Source: Chiua virens (taxonomy: Eukaryota > Basidiomycota > Agaricomycetes > Boletales > Boletaceae). From it: a DNA stretch of 64,000 nucleotides. The stretch is from NCBI GenBank assembly GCA_019787685.1, contig JAHNUO010000001.1, positions 744,001-808,000 of the forward strand. The letters run 5' to 3'. Below are positions 1 to 11,256 of this stretch, in pieces. Both the position numbers and the translations under genes were made by a program. Every line of letters begins with the position of its first letter. Within the stretch, counting starts at the first letter, position 1. Below the pieces are notes generated by a model. That model was not told the origin of the DNA. It ran no database searches and worked only from the letters and a program-made list of their open reading frames with translations.

Positions 1-2023
1 ATCCGGGTGTCCGGGCGCGACTTCCAGTGCGAACCGTTGGCCAAGTACCGCGAGCACGTGGTACTTCTCCCATGCATCAAATTCACCATCCCCGCATAGT
101 TTCGCTGAGGCTGTTTCCATCACTTCTTGGGGCTCCCAGCGCGCGGTCTTGAGAGATTTCCATCTGTGGATCAAACCTATCTCAATCTGTACTGGAAATG
201 TGAAATGAGCACGTACAATGGTCTTCCGAACCCTACAATGTGGTCAAGCCTGGATACATCCTCGACCTGACCGCCACGAAGTTGAGATGCGCTCTGATCC
301 CATCCTAGCAGAATATAAGGCGGGAAAGGCTTGAGACCCCGAGTGGCAATACGTTTAGAATTATCTGAGAGACGAATGAATCAGGGATCGAATACTGAAA
401 CCTATCAGACTGACGTTGCTTGTCAGGGGGCGAGAAATCGGCAACCTTGGAAGTCGTTGATGCGAATACGACCCAAACTGCGGCTTTTCGATCTTCACTA
501 TGGGAATATTCGTGCACGACTCTGCAGAAAACGTCTGCTAGGCGATAGTCTTCGTTTTTCTTCCATGGAGTGCCGGCGAGGGTGTGTGCTTCATCGATCG
601 CGATCACCAACTTGGGCTTGGTGAAATCGCCCGGAAAAATACTTTCTAGGCGGGAAGCCATCTTCCGATGAGCTCCAAAGAGACGCGATTTATGACGCTG
701 ATCCCTTCGATCCGAATCTAACATGCTACTTAGTCAACGCAACCTGGTACTGCAATCATACTCACCTGATAGCGAGAGTTCCTTCATCTTATCTGCAGTA
801 TCGTCAACATCCATGCCTGTGTTAGCACTTTGCGCGCCACCGATGTCCGCCGCAGTAGAAATTTCTTCACTGGGTGCCGGTTTCAAGTCCTTGACGTCAC
901 GAACGAGATCAGCGTAGACCTATGACACGTCATCAATCAACGCAGGCACAAGCGCAAAATCTGTACCTCATTGTATTTCTGATGAACTTTGGCAAAAAAA
1001 TCACTCCGAGTGGTGTGGGTCGGAGAGTGATTCATATCGCACATCTTCAAGCTCCATTCGAGGATTTTTGCTTTGGCAGTGCGGGTGGGGTGTGCTGTGG
1101 AAAGCTGTTCCTCGACCGTTTCGAAAAGGGAAATGAAGAATGCATAGCAGATGGTTCTGTAGTCCTCTTTAGCGCCAGAAAAATTGGTCAAGATATCTGC
1201 TACGATCGGATCGCGAGCAGGGAAACTCATTTTGTCATCATCTGCCCGTAGGTTCATGTACAATACCACAGTCTCCTTCTTGCTCAGCTGAGGATCAAAT
1301 CAGTCATGACGGATGCAGGTGGAAGATTGAGTTCTTGGTACATACCTCGGTCAGCATTCCTTGATTTCCCTGTTCCTGAACTCTGGACGATAGAGCAGAA
1401 CTTTGCATAATACCGCGGTGGATTTTTCGTTTCCCTGAATAACTTTTCATTGTAGGTCAGATACTCGTAGAAACCGTCGACGGCTGTGCCGTGGTACTCT
1501 GCTCCAAAGGATCGTGACAGATTTTTATAAAAATCTGAGAAGGGATGTGAATACGTCTCATGAGGCGTCTAGTGGTATTAGTGATGTAGTCACCACTGAC
1601 CCTCGGGAGGAAAGTCAAGTCCGAGTCTCTTCCTCGGTGTTGGTCGTTTCTCTGCTGCTTTGAGAATGGCTGGCACAATGACCACGGTTATTAGTACATC
1701 CCAGTGCTATAGATACGAATGGTAAACACACACCGAGGTTTCGAATCTCGCGGTAAGATTTACGCTCCCATGCGGAAGCAAGGAGCGCCGCCAACCCTTC
1801 ATACTTTTTGAGCAACTTTGAGGCCTCCGGGATGAGCGCAAACTTCGGATCCAGGTCTCCCTCGGAATGATATACGATGGAAGTGAGAAGAAGGACATGT
1901 TCAGGGAGCGATGAGAGCTTCTGCGAGTCGAACATCATCTCGTCGGCGTCAGTTGTTCACCGCCCTGTCGAGCTGCTCATGATTGACGATGTCAAAGCGA
2001 TATGGGAGACGTTCGAGGGGCAT
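1..2023 (-). pseudogene. RHS/Crinkler-like P-loop ATPase, broken left copy (3' part outside window)
   Basis: This is the decayed inverted copy of the intact gene at 47640-50826. The exon order is the same: N-terminal exon near 2023-1735, P-loop exon near 1450-1345, an exon at 1269-937, an acidic linker exon at about 915-760, and a Walker B exon near 720-430 with IAIDEAH. An extra base near 1952 stops the frame after the first two dozen codons. A second extra base near 1359 shifts the frame immediately after the Walker A codons (GTGKS), so the ATPase cannot be made as one chain. The last part (about 1-180) matches the large C-terminal exon of the right copy and runs off the window. A TATA-like stretch lies at 2066-2076 on the minus strand. 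Family assignment rests on the right copy. Confidence 0.8.
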
Positions 2024-2440
2024 GATCAAGTGATTATTGTGCCGACTTCACTTGAAGCGCCGACTTTATATATATCACGAAAGGTGCACCTGCACCCACT
2101 GCATCTGTCACACTGTGGTCGACTATTATGATCCCAATAAAGGTTTCTATTGTTTCATCAAGATGGTAATAAGTAGTAGTCATGAGCTGGGATCCTGCCA
2201 TTCAGGCTATCCATTCGAATAGAGTAGGTGATAGGGATCTTCGGAAAGATCCTAGTATAATCCAGAAAACAAAAAAGCTGTGCACGTTTGTCCGTTCGTG
2301 AGATTCTGTCGGAGAATAACTCTGGTCATATCAGACAGTTCTGACCGAGTTGTGCCTACATTCAGTGCACTCGCACCGGTACCACTGTCGTCCTACCTAT
2401 CATCAATGTCCGCTACCAAAACTTAGTGCCGTCCGTATGC

Positions 2441-3725
2441 TTAGTTTGAAACAGCACACTTTGCAACTGCCTCGTTTCCTTGCTCGAATACTGTTTCAAT
2501 CAGTTTGTTGAACCGTTGCTTGTGGTGACCGCAGATGCCGTGCCCCGTGTTCTCCCAGCACTGATATTCTGCTTCAGGCATGTAACGCTTCAAGGTCTCG
2601 CCCTCCGTGTGAGGAATGATGAGATCCTCAGCAGCACTCAAAATGAGTACTTTTGGCACGGAAGCAGACACCTTGGCAAGTCGGTCTGGCGCCACGCGGT
2701 GAGTCAGACCCGCTTCCAATTGCCCGAAGACCCCCAAGACTGTCTGTGGTTTAGTGACCTCCAGCCTATAGCGGATCGTCTACAAGATGGCTTGGATTAG
2801 AAGTCGCTCGATGATAAGCGAACGCGCACCTCCGACTCGACTTCCCTATTTGTTTGCTCCTCTGGATCATGTTCTTCCAGAGTCTAACCATGTTTTAGGG
2901 AACATGGTTTGCATCATGATTCTCTTGTCCAGGTCAGGCATGATTGCCACCCTGAGGTAGAGAATCAGCAGAGGTTACATGATGTGAGTGAGAGATGTGA
3001 CCTCATCAGGTTCATACATGCGGTGAGCTGAAACAAGGTTATAACTCATTAGTATCTTAAAATGGATACCTGCAGAGGGTAAGTTGTCCCAAGGACTTCC
3101 ACCAGCGCGTGTTACGACAAGGCTGAGGGACAACATTCGCTCTGGAATGCGACACGCAAGTTCTGGAAGGAGAGTCGGATACTGCACAAGGGAACGATGA
3201 TGGAACTACCTTGAGCAATCATTCCACCCAAAGATATGCCGACGACGTGCAAACTATGATCCTCGGTCCACTGCAAGTAATTGAGGAGGCAAATGATGTC
3301 TTCTGCCATCCCAGCCGTCCTATCGCGGAGTGAGTACTTGGTGTGGACAAGACATCGTGCACGAACGAATAGGGACCCAGGGGGGGGGGCTCATGCCGAC
3401 GCCGCGGTTGTCGAAGACAAGGGTGGAATATTTCTCTAGCTTGCCGAAGTGATTCACCTGTGGGAACCAAGCAAACGAGCTTTCGTTCATCCTATTGGAC
3501 ATGAGTCTCGAGAATTTCTGATTATCCGGACATTACATACCCCATGATGAAGGTGATTTTCTGTGGACCGTTACCGTGAATTTCGAAGTAGAGGGAGTGA
3601 GACTCGAATGGTTCGTGCTGGTGTCGGATCTGGGTAACTGGACTCATGCCACGACGGGTGCATGTATGCGGGTCTAACATTGTCTGGTATTCTGCAGCTA
3701 CTTCCTGGTCGCCGAGGTTGGCCAT
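2441..3725 (-). pseudogene. Alpha/beta hydrolase, broken left copy
   Basis: This is the inverted copy of the intact hydrolase at 40396-41693, with the same start (MANLGDQEVAAEY) and the same exon borders. The nucleophile elbow GISLGGM is present near 3220-3240, as is the acid/histidine end (AAEDLIIPH, NTGHGIC). Two lesions break it. A run of ten G at 3380-3389 replaces a mixed sequence just after the DNRGVGMS motif and is one base short of the right copy. A two-base deletion near 2866 brings in a stop (TGA at 2867-2869). Some splicing could bypass one lesion but not both. It is probably a pseudogene, although the G10 tract could also be a read error. Confidence 0.85.
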
Positions 3726-3829
3726 CGTAATTGTGGTTGTTGTGCAAGCTACTAGTAGCCCCTAAAGATGATTCGGCCCGGACAAGGCCCGGATGTTGTT
3801 TCCGATGCAGACCCGAGTCGGACTCGGAT

Positions 3830-3945
3830 CATACTATGCTCGTCATTACCGCTGCTCATTCAAATATTCAAGTTTCACTCTGCACTACTAGTCTTTGGTT
3901 TAGACCGGCCTCAAAACCAGAGCGATATGCAACGAACAGCTCATA
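3830..3945 (+). pseudogene. Scrap of the 5' end of the membrane-protein gene
   Basis: About 110 bases match, with gaps, the first exon of the membrane protein at 39172-40189. The shared core includes CTCAAAACCAGAGCGATATG and AGTCTTTGGTT. Orientation and position relative to the hydrolase are what an inverted duplication predicts. The rest of the gene is missing, so the duplication either ended here or was trimmed. There is no usable open frame. Confidence 0.65.
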
Positions 3946-4782
3946 TCATTGACAGTTCATGTCAATGCATATTAACTTTATCCCCGGAGTAGTACGTGAC
4001 TCGGTGTCCTTAACAGCAATGATCGCCAAATCCAAAGCAATTTGATTTCAGTTGCTCCCCCCTTGATACATGCACACACTGCTTGGCCTTTATTTAAATC
4101 ATCGACAGATTTGGGTACTACTCATCAGTAGTACTAGTAGTGATGTTGCAACCACCATCTACCAGGTATCGATTGGCAGGATTCAATATTCAGTATTCAA
4201 TGTCCGTGGATCTTGGAAGTAACCTTTTAGCTGATAACATTCTACAATATACACTTTGCAATCGTCGTTCAAGTTCTGTTTCACTGAGGGCCAAACCGGC
4301 TGGCTCAGCTCCCAGGTTACTATCTCATCGCCTGAGGGTACAGGATGGTATAGCCTGCGGTTGGCCTGCGGTGATGCTTCCGTCGACATCCCAGGTTGAC
4401 ATCGACCTGACGGCGGTACGAGTCGGCCCAATTGCAAGGGTGCGATGATCGCATAACTGCCGGAACAGCATTTATTGCTACTCTCCCGTAAGAAGAGAGT
4501 CGTTCCCAAGTACATTCATTACGGACACGCGGAACCGTCGGATGCTGTCCGGCCTGGTAATTACCCAAGTAACACGTTCATTAATCATCCTCCCCTTATA
4601 GGTCCAGCCATATTACAAGTACGGTAGAAACCTGTACAATTATAACCCAAGCAAGTCCGACCACTCGACCAGAGAACGAAAGTTTTGACACGCGCCTAGC
4701 GCCTGTGAAAACGGATGGTTGAATAAGAAACGTTCATGAAACGAAGGGACCAAAGGAAAAACGAAAGGATTATTCGGATTAT
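3946..4782. other. Intergenic, nothing recognised
   Basis: This stretch lies between the end of the left duplication arm and the tetraspanin. Open frames on both strands are short, have no recognisable motifs and lack convincing splice signals. It contains the junction between duplicated and unique sequence near 3945. Confidence 0.6.
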
Positions 4783-5746
4783 TCATACGAAACCACGTCC
4801 ACCTCTCTTGGCGTCAATTTTCTCGAAACGTGCCTGCTCTTGTCGCTGCTTCGCGTCAGCCTCGGTGGGAGCAGAAAAGTTGATACGACTTACACTCTTA
4901 ATAACGCACATATTGGCCAGAAAGAAACCGATAACAATAGACATAAATCCGTAAATCGTACTGCATTTATGTCAGGGACGTCCTCGGACATCAACACCGT
5001 TAAGGTACTGACCTGAAGACGTTGTTCAGTGTCTTGTCCGCAGATTTGGTGATCGGAGTGACGCAGAAGCTGTTCGCTGCCATGGCCGCAGCTGCGTTAG
5101 GGCAAAAAGTACCGCCAAACGCGATTTCATCAGTGGCGTCAAAGTAGCCACAGCACATCAGCTATGGGACGTATGAATGAACAACCATATGAATATTAAC
5201 CCATAAGATATCGTATCATGTACGTACCTGATCCTGAATCGCTATCTTTGTGGCATTGTTCTGCATTCCAAACACCTCGTGATAATTGTTGCGTTCGTGA
5301 AGCGTGTAGAACCAAATGTAGGTGCCAATAACGAGAATCGTGATGCCATTGACAAGGAGCAACCAATTGAGTATGACGAGAGGCCTCTTGCCTGGTAGGA
5401 TGATGAGCACGAGGGAGGTAACGAATGTTGCCAGGAAGATTATTCCCAAAGCAGTTCCACCTGCAGAAATGAGGGTCACTTGGAATCCACAGTACATCTG
5501 AGGTGTGACCTCACCATTAAGGTCAAACGCGTTGAAGGTGAGGTTAAGGAGCAGGTTCGGTTGACGCCAGACAAACGAGAGGGCGAGAGTGACACTTCCG
5601 GCGGCCAAAAGGCAGGTATCGAAGAAAGCCCAAGTAAGCATAAGGCGCCGGGACACCATCTTAGCAGAGTATAGGGGAACGAAAGGTTGGTCTTTGAAGG
5701 GGCCTGTGTCGGTTGCTTCAAAAGGATGCTCTTCCGGAGAACGCAC
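4783..5746 (-). CDS. Tetraspanin-like four-pass membrane protein
   Basis: Three exons (5746-5228, 5161-5013, 4960-4783) join in frame to 281 residues. Hydrophobic segments lie near residues 35-57, 87-117 and 122-147, with a fourth in the last exon. The order is short loop, two helices, then a larger loop containing MCCGY, the CCG signature of tetraspanins. Other cysteines (FCPN, FCVT) follow in the loop. The tail is charged and ends RGGRGFV. Tetraspanins organise membrane protein complexes, and fungal members act at the plasma membrane in development and infection structures. It is divergently arranged with MET8, about 470 bases apart, and a TATA-like motif lies near 5880-5888. The last exon may hold a further 33-base in-frame intron (gtaagt..gag). 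Assignment rests on topology and CCG. Which subfamily is unclear. Confidence 0.8.
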
Positions 5747-6220
5747 GAAACTAGCCTGCTAGCAGAATACAAAATAAAGACGATCAACGTCGAAAAAGGA
5801 CTGGCCAGCCAGGAAGAAAGATCGAAAGAGAAAGTGGAGGACTAGTGTGAGCCTGATTGTTCTGACAGCTGACAGCGGGTTATATACTCACGCTGCCACG
5901 ATCAGGGGCTGTCCTATTCCTTGATCGGTAGTAACCGGACACGCGAACTATCGGCGCTTCGAGCGCGGTCTTGAAACGAGCGAAGGACGAGGGTTGACGC
6001 GTTGACGAGAGAAGAGGAGTGACGAGTGGGAAGTTAAATACTAAGACATATGTACAATTGTAGGTCACCATGGCCACTCTCCTTTCCCCGTGCACATAGT
6101 GACCGTACCTGGGAACACTTTAAAAAAATCACACTAATGGTGCGCAGTCTCCACATGCACTCTGAATGACTCACACGGATCCACTCTTACCTTTCCCTCT
6201 TTGTCCGCTTACAGCCTAAT
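5747..6220. promoter_or_regulatory. Shared divergent promoter region (tetraspanin / MET8)
   Basis: This 474-base gap separates two start codons pointing away from each other. A TATATAAC-like motif on the minus strand near 5880 faces the tetraspanin. No coding signal is seen. The regulatory role is inferred from arrangement only. Confidence 0.45.
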
Positions 6221-7054
6221 ATGTCCACCGACGGTGGTGGCTCTCTCCTGGTTGCATGGCAGCTAACATCCAAACACGTCCTGATCATTGGTGGTGGCGA
6301 CGTCGCGTCGAGCCGCATCGAGTCTGTGCTCGTTGCCAATGCACGGGTCACTATCATCTGCCCTCGCACAGGCTTGCATCCCCTCGCGGAAAAATTCGTT
6401 GACGGTCCCTACCAGATAACGTACCACGACCGCACGTTTGGCGGTGCCGATGACCTCACTGGTGTTGACATGGTTCTCACTGCTATCGACGATGTCGCTC
6501 AGTCTCGCATCATTTCCACCCTTTGCAGGGAACGTAAAATTCCAGTCAACGTCGCTGACATTCCAGAGGCCTGTGATTTCTACTTTGGCTCTCGGATTCG
6601 AGACGGTCCACTACAGATCCTGATATCTACAAATGGGCAGAGCCCGAAGCTAGCAAACCTCATCAAACGGAGGATTGAACACAGTCTTCCGGAGGGGACG
6701 GGAAAAGCGATCGAAAGGGTCGGAGAACTACGGGCAAAGCTCAAAGAAAGAGCTCCGGGTGTCGGAGGTCAAGTGAGCAAACGCCGGATGAAGTGGATGG
6801 TAGACGTCTGCACATCATGGGAAATGGAGGAACTAGCAGCTCTAGACGATGCAATGATGCAGAAACTACTGGATGATGGCTGGGAGCACAACACCGTACC
6901 ACGGCCGGGAGCTGTCGGAGGGATCCGTAAACGCGCCGAACGGACCGGTACGACTCCTTTCTCGCTTGATGCGTTTGCTGTACCGTCACTAGCCTTCGCT
7001 GCGGGCGCTGCTATGGCAATTATTCTATTCGCAACTCGCACCCGGAGATTTTAG
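6221..7054 (+). CDS. MET8: Siroheme synthase Met8-like: precorrin-2 dehydrogenase / ferrochelatase
   Basis: This is a single-exon gene of 277 residues, close to yeast Met8p in length. It should oxidise precorrin-2 to sirohydrochlorin with NAD and insert iron, giving the siroheme needed by sulfite and nitrite reductases. Residues 14-45 show the Rossmann start (WQLTSKHVLIIGGGDVASSR). The segment PVNVADIPEACDFYFGS at 108-124 holds the aspartate (113) that aligns with the catalytic aspartate of yeast Met8p. ISTNGQSPKLANLIKRRIE (135-153) is the conserved core before the helical C-terminal domain. Unlike yeast Met8p, the protein ends with a hydrophobic stretch near 252-270 and a basic RTRRF, which suggests a tail anchor. 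The ATG at 6221 is the first in frame and lies directly before the conserved domain. Confidence 0.92.
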   Translation: MSTDGGGSLLVAWQLTSKHVLIIGGGDVASSRIESVLVANARVTIICPRTGLHPLAEKFVDGPYQITYHDRTFGGADDLTGVDMVLTAIDDVAQSRIISTLCRERKIPVNVADIPEACDFYFGSRIRDGPLQILISTNGQSPKLANLIKRRIEHSLPEGTGKAIERVGELRAKLKERAPGVGGQVSKRRMKWMVDVCTSWEMEELAALDDAMMQKLLDDGWEHNTVPRPGAVGGIRKRAERTGTTPFSLDAFAVPSLAFAAGAAMAIILFATRTRRF

Positions 7055-7647
7055 GAGAGATCAACCCTTAGTTGCCTTGCCCCCGGTATCTGGTAATGTG
7101 TTTTTAAAATACCGAGATTACAAGGTGATGACGGGAAACAATTTAGGCCTCGTCCATCCCTTTCTATAATTACTTGATGCCACGTGGATTACCCTGTTGT
7201 ACAACAATACAAGTGCTAATCCGCGACCGTCTGTTCACTGGGTGCGTTGTCTCGGACAGCTTACAGATCAGACACAAGGCTTACAAATCCTGTCCTTATT
7301 TTCACTGGATATCTCCGAAAGGCACAATTATTTGATCGCAGCCGTAGCTTGGACTGCTTGGCCATGACACTGGCACATCTCGATAATGGCACACTTAAGC
7401 TGGGACTGTGACTATCCGTTGACTGCGTACACTATGAATTCAAATTTCTGAGAACGTGCTAGCGGTGGGCAGGAGATCGTACTTCCAAAGTTACTCTTAA
7501 GCCTCGGAGGAGACCTGACGCGTGACGCATGTCAGGCTTTACCCGAGTCCAGTCACCCTAACTCCCAAATGCCCAATACCCCGGGCCAGTGTGGGATAAG
7601 TAGAGCACACCCTGCACCCCAGATCACTCCTGTTCTACACCCCAACC
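7055..7647. other. Intergenic between MET8 and the nucleotidase gene
   Basis: No coding sequence is recognised here. It presumably carries the MET8 3' end and the promoter of the downstream gene. No repeat or RNA gene was seen. Confidence 0.6.
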
Positions 7648-10358
7648 ATGTCACGATTGTCCATCGTGCATTGGAACGACGTGTACCGCGTCACGCCTCA
7701 GAAGGTCTCCCGAGACGGTGGCACGATCGATGTCACCCAGTTCGCTGCCCTCTTGGATGACATTCGGCGCAATTGGCCCATCAGACCTGATGGGGAACGC
7801 GATGGCCTCTCACTGTTTTCCGGTGACCTGTTCTCGCCATCGGTAGAGAGCACAGTTACACGAGGAAGTCACATGGTGGGACCTTTCCGTACGACTTTCG
7901 GGGCTGAATTGTTGATGGTTGGGATAGGTCCCAGTAATGAATGAGCTTGCGCCGAATGTCGCATTGACGGGTTGGTACATTGTCACGCTTGACTGGTTCC
8001 TTGCTAATCAGATAAACACTGCGTTATCAAGGCAACCACGATTTTGATTTCGGTTCGAATCTCGAGCGCCTTATCCGTTGCACGCTTCTGAACACCACAC
8101 CCATTAGGATACCCACATCTTTGCGAGTTGGTTGAAGATACCAAGTTTGTAAGTAGACTCTCGATAGAAATGTGTGTCCAATCCAGTTATCTCACTCTAC
8201 CTTTAAGCCCTGGCTTTTGAGCAACATTATCGACGAGAATACCAACAAAGTTCCGGAACATTTGCATTTGTTCAAGATACTAGAGCGATCGGGCATCAGA
8301 ATCGGGATCATTGGCCTCATCGAAGAGTACGTTTTTCCCGAGCTACTAGAACTGACATATGTCACATATCTTCTGAACCTACCTACAGGGACTGGATCGG
8401 CACGATATCGGCATGGCCACCGAATTTCAAGTTCAAGGATATGGCGAAAACTGGGATAGAATTGTCGCGACGATTGCGCGGGGAGCATCAGTGTGACCTT
8501 GTTATCGCATTGACTCACGCTCGGTAACGGAGCTCCGTCCATCTCCATTGAGGTATCGCTAATCGATTCTGTAGGGTTCCCAATGTAACACGATCACGCA
8601 CTGAACCGAAATGTTCGCTCATGGTTGTTGCTATAGGATATCCGGCTAGCCAAAGACATATTAGCCTTGTCTCCGTCCGCTCAGAAAACTCGTTCTATCG
8701 CTGGCGAACATGGTGCTGATATTATTTTGGGTGGCCACGACCACCTCTACTTCGCATCAAAGGGTATGACTACTTGCGAAGGATATGATGTTTCTAAGCC
8801 AAGCATTGGGTCTGACGGAGACAATGGTGACATACTAGTAGTTAAGAGCGGAACTGACTTTAGAGAATTGAGCGAGCTTACACTAGAGCTCGAGGATACC
8901 CCTCCAGGTAGTATTAGGAAGAAAGTCATCAAAGCAGTCCATGGTGCGTGTTCCTTGTTTACCTCTTTTTTGAAGGCGAAGTACCTTATGAACGTTTGCG
9001 TTAGGCAAGCGGCATGTAATCAAACCTGGTATGCCATCTTCCAAGAAAGTGCAGGATATTCTACACAACGTGCTGTCGTCCGTGTCTGAGTCTCTGAAAG
9101 CGCCTGTATGCACTACGGAAATAGATTTCGATTTGCGATCGCATTTCTTACGTACCCAGGAGGTATGCAACACTTTACTTTTTGCTCTGGATAATTTATA
9201 TTCTCTTCTGCACAGACCGCAGCAGGAAACTGGTTTGCAGATGTCTTAAGGCATGCATATGATGGTGCATTGAACTCGACTTGCGGCAGTGGTTCCGATG
9301 GGGTCCTGATAGGTGCTGGGACATTGCGAGGGGACACATTGTATCCTCCAGGTATATATGGGCTTCGCTGGAAGTATTGACCTGATGCCGAAATGTTTTT
9401 GAAGGGGAGATCACTCTAGGTAACATCCTGGAGATTTTACCTTTCGACGACCCTATTGTTGTCCTTGAGTTGGACGGGGAATCCTTGTGGGGAGCACTCG
9501 AGGCGGGGTTATCCAACTATCCCGCACAAGAGGGGCAAGCAATCGCTACATGTCGTTGAGGGGTTTTGCTGACGATGATTCTAGACGATTCCCGATCGTA
9601 TCCGGGTTGCGTGTCTCTTGGGATTCTCGTCGCCCTCCTGGTCAGCGAGTACTTGGAATTTGGCTCTTGCAGGAGGCGCCGGGCACCCCGTCGGAAAGCT
9701 CCGGTTCGAGCTCTGGTTCCAGAACACCCGTCGTCTCGGATGGTGAATTTATCAAGAAGGAGAAGAACGGGCGGACATACAGAATCGTAACGAGAGAATA
9801 TATGGCTACCGGGCACGACGGGTACACTCCCCTCGTCGGACGCGAATATCTCATTGACCCAGAGCATGGGCAACTGATGAGCAGTCTCGTTCGGAAGTAC
9901 TTGCTTGGTAAGTATTGATGAACGAACGGGACAAGGCGATTCGTATCTCACGATCGTTGGCAGGGGCCCACTATATCAATAAGACGATCCGTTCACACGA
10001 GGAGCGGCAGGCGATGGATCACCTTCATTCAGAGACAGCTGATGTCATTAAGCGAGAAATGGAGCATAGAAAACGACACGCACGCAAACGCAAGCTATGG
10101 CCCAAGATGAATTTTGCTCAAAAGTGGCAACACAGTGCTGTGAACGCACTGAATAAACTACGCTCGAGCGCCCACTACCTGGGTCACTTCAGTATTGCTG
10201 CTCGGGAGCATATGAGTGGTGTTGATTGCTACAATGGAAAGAAGGTTCGACGAGGGAACGGAAATGATAAGGATGGTCATGAGAAGACCCGCAAGGAAGA
10301 CTTGCTTGTACTACACCCAGTCGTTGATGGAAGGTTCAAAGACGTGGCAAGGAATTAG
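7648..10358 (+). CDS. 5'-nucleotidase / UshA-like metallophosphatase
   Basis: This multi-exon gene starts MSRLSIVHWNDVYRV and ends KDVARN. Joined exons show the calcineurin-like metal-site series in order: HWNDVYR, FSGDLFSPS, ALTGNHDFDFG, a TH pair in ALTHAR, and LGGHDHLYFASKG. The 5'-nucleotidase C-terminal domain follows (NWFADVLRHAYDG, TLRGDTLYPPG, FDDPIVVLELDGESLW, ATGHDGYTPL). The enzyme should hydrolyse nucleoside monophosphates or nucleotide-sugars. No signal peptide or GPI signal is visible, so an intracellular location is likely, unlike bacterial periplasmic UshA. The tail after about 9960 is basic, charged and lineage-specific. Introns are short: for example one follows GSHM and another spans 7965-8029. 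It converges with the gene at 10473-11129. Substrate cannot be decided from sequence. Confidence 0.88.
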
Positions 10359-10472
10359 TTGAATGCATAGTGTACAGTGTAAAATAAACATGCAATGGCT
10401 GTCAAGTGTACCATCCAACTCCACTGAAAATCTACTGTTGCCCGCGTCGAAAAGCAAGTTCACGATGCTTCT

Positions 10473-11129
10473 TCATCTTGTTGAGGGAGTGGGGATCTCA
10501 GGGACTTGGGCTGGTGGTGATGGGTCGCCTGTCAGGGTACGACTGTAATGTGTGAGGACACCGATGGAGGAACCAATACCAGCGCCACCTAAGACCACTT
10601 TGGAGAAAGAAATGGGTGAAATTGATTTGTAGAAGTTTGAGAACTACCCACGGTTTATCGTACTTGCCTGCCTCCAAAAGATGGCGGGGGTCAGGACGGC
10701 GAAGAGCAAAGCACCAATTGTAGAGTGGTCGTCTTCTCGTAACGACGAGGTCTGAAAACGGATGTGAATGCGAAATAAGAAAAACAAGGAGGAGAACGTA
10801 CATTGTAGGTGCTACGGATGTGTCTGTTTCGAACGGTGGCTTCGCTGGAGTTGGCGGACCGGACGTATTCAAACCCCCCACCAGCCGCGCATCCTGAACT
10901 TTCATGAGCGAAACCACAAGAAGAGTGCTAGCCTGAAGATTATACCGGCTGCCCCTCCAATCCAAGTCGCGCGTAAGAACCGGTTTATGCTGAAGTGCGC
11001 CCGACCTTTGCGGACGAGGACGAAAGCGGTGTAGGCTGGTGGGGTGAGCAGGGAGAAGAGCCGGTATCCCTTGGTCATGGACCGCCGCACGAGAAACTCC
11101 ACATCTGCAAAGTGGGGTTGCACAGCCAT
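10473..11129 (-). CDS. Small multi-pass membrane protein, Tim17-like glycine-rich helices
   Basis: Four exons join to about 165 residues. The start is MAVQPHFADVEFLVRRSM and the end is PEIPTPSTR, with the stop at 10473-10475. Hydrophobic stretches occur in the first exon (YRLFSLLTPPAYTAFVLV), the third (TIGALLFAVLTPAIFW) and the fourth (LVLGGAGIGSSIGVLTHY). The glycine-zipper GGAGIGSSIG and the RATWIGGAAG stretch recall Tim17/Tim22-type and related fungal mitochondrial membrane proteins. That relationship is inference. The third exon matches a conserved pattern in fungal proteins of unknown function (acidic turn, then a helix ending TPAIFW). It shares a 127-base divergent promoter with the acidic-protein gene. 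Splice sites were chosen because they keep one frame through all four exons. Confidence 0.7.
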
Positions 11130-11256
11130 CCTGACGGTGTCTGATGTCGTCGTCGTTGTCGCGGACGATGTCGGCGAGGTGAGTCATAGCACGTGATCTG
11201 CACGGACCAGGCTTGCCCTAAGCCGCGCTGAAAGAGATGGGAAATGCCGATCCTTC

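Larger units (their letters stand above)
1..3945. repeat. Left arm of a large inverted segmental duplication
   Basis: The reverse complement of this segment matches the right side of the window gene for gene and largely base for base. Positions 1-2330 match about 47360-49672, 2330-3725 match about 40396-41800, and about 3830-3945 match about 40060-40150. In one 139-codon stretch (305-724 against 48949-49368) I count roughly 119 identical residues by eye. The arm continues past the window start, because position 1 falls inside a gene. The left arm lacks the 5.5 kb (41800-47360) that holds HRQ1 in the right arm. Its genes carry several frameshifts that the right-arm genes do not have. Confidence 0.9.

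Noticed and set aside
2975..3187. An in-frame stop in the left hydrolase exon after LTHIM.
   Set aside because: Not counted as a lesion, because in both copies this stretch is best read as an intron ending CTCAG or CCCAG.
9517..9951. Minus-strand 144-codon open frame opposite the 5'-nucleotidase gene.
   Set aside because: It mirrors a conserved exon on the plus strand and has no motifs of its own.
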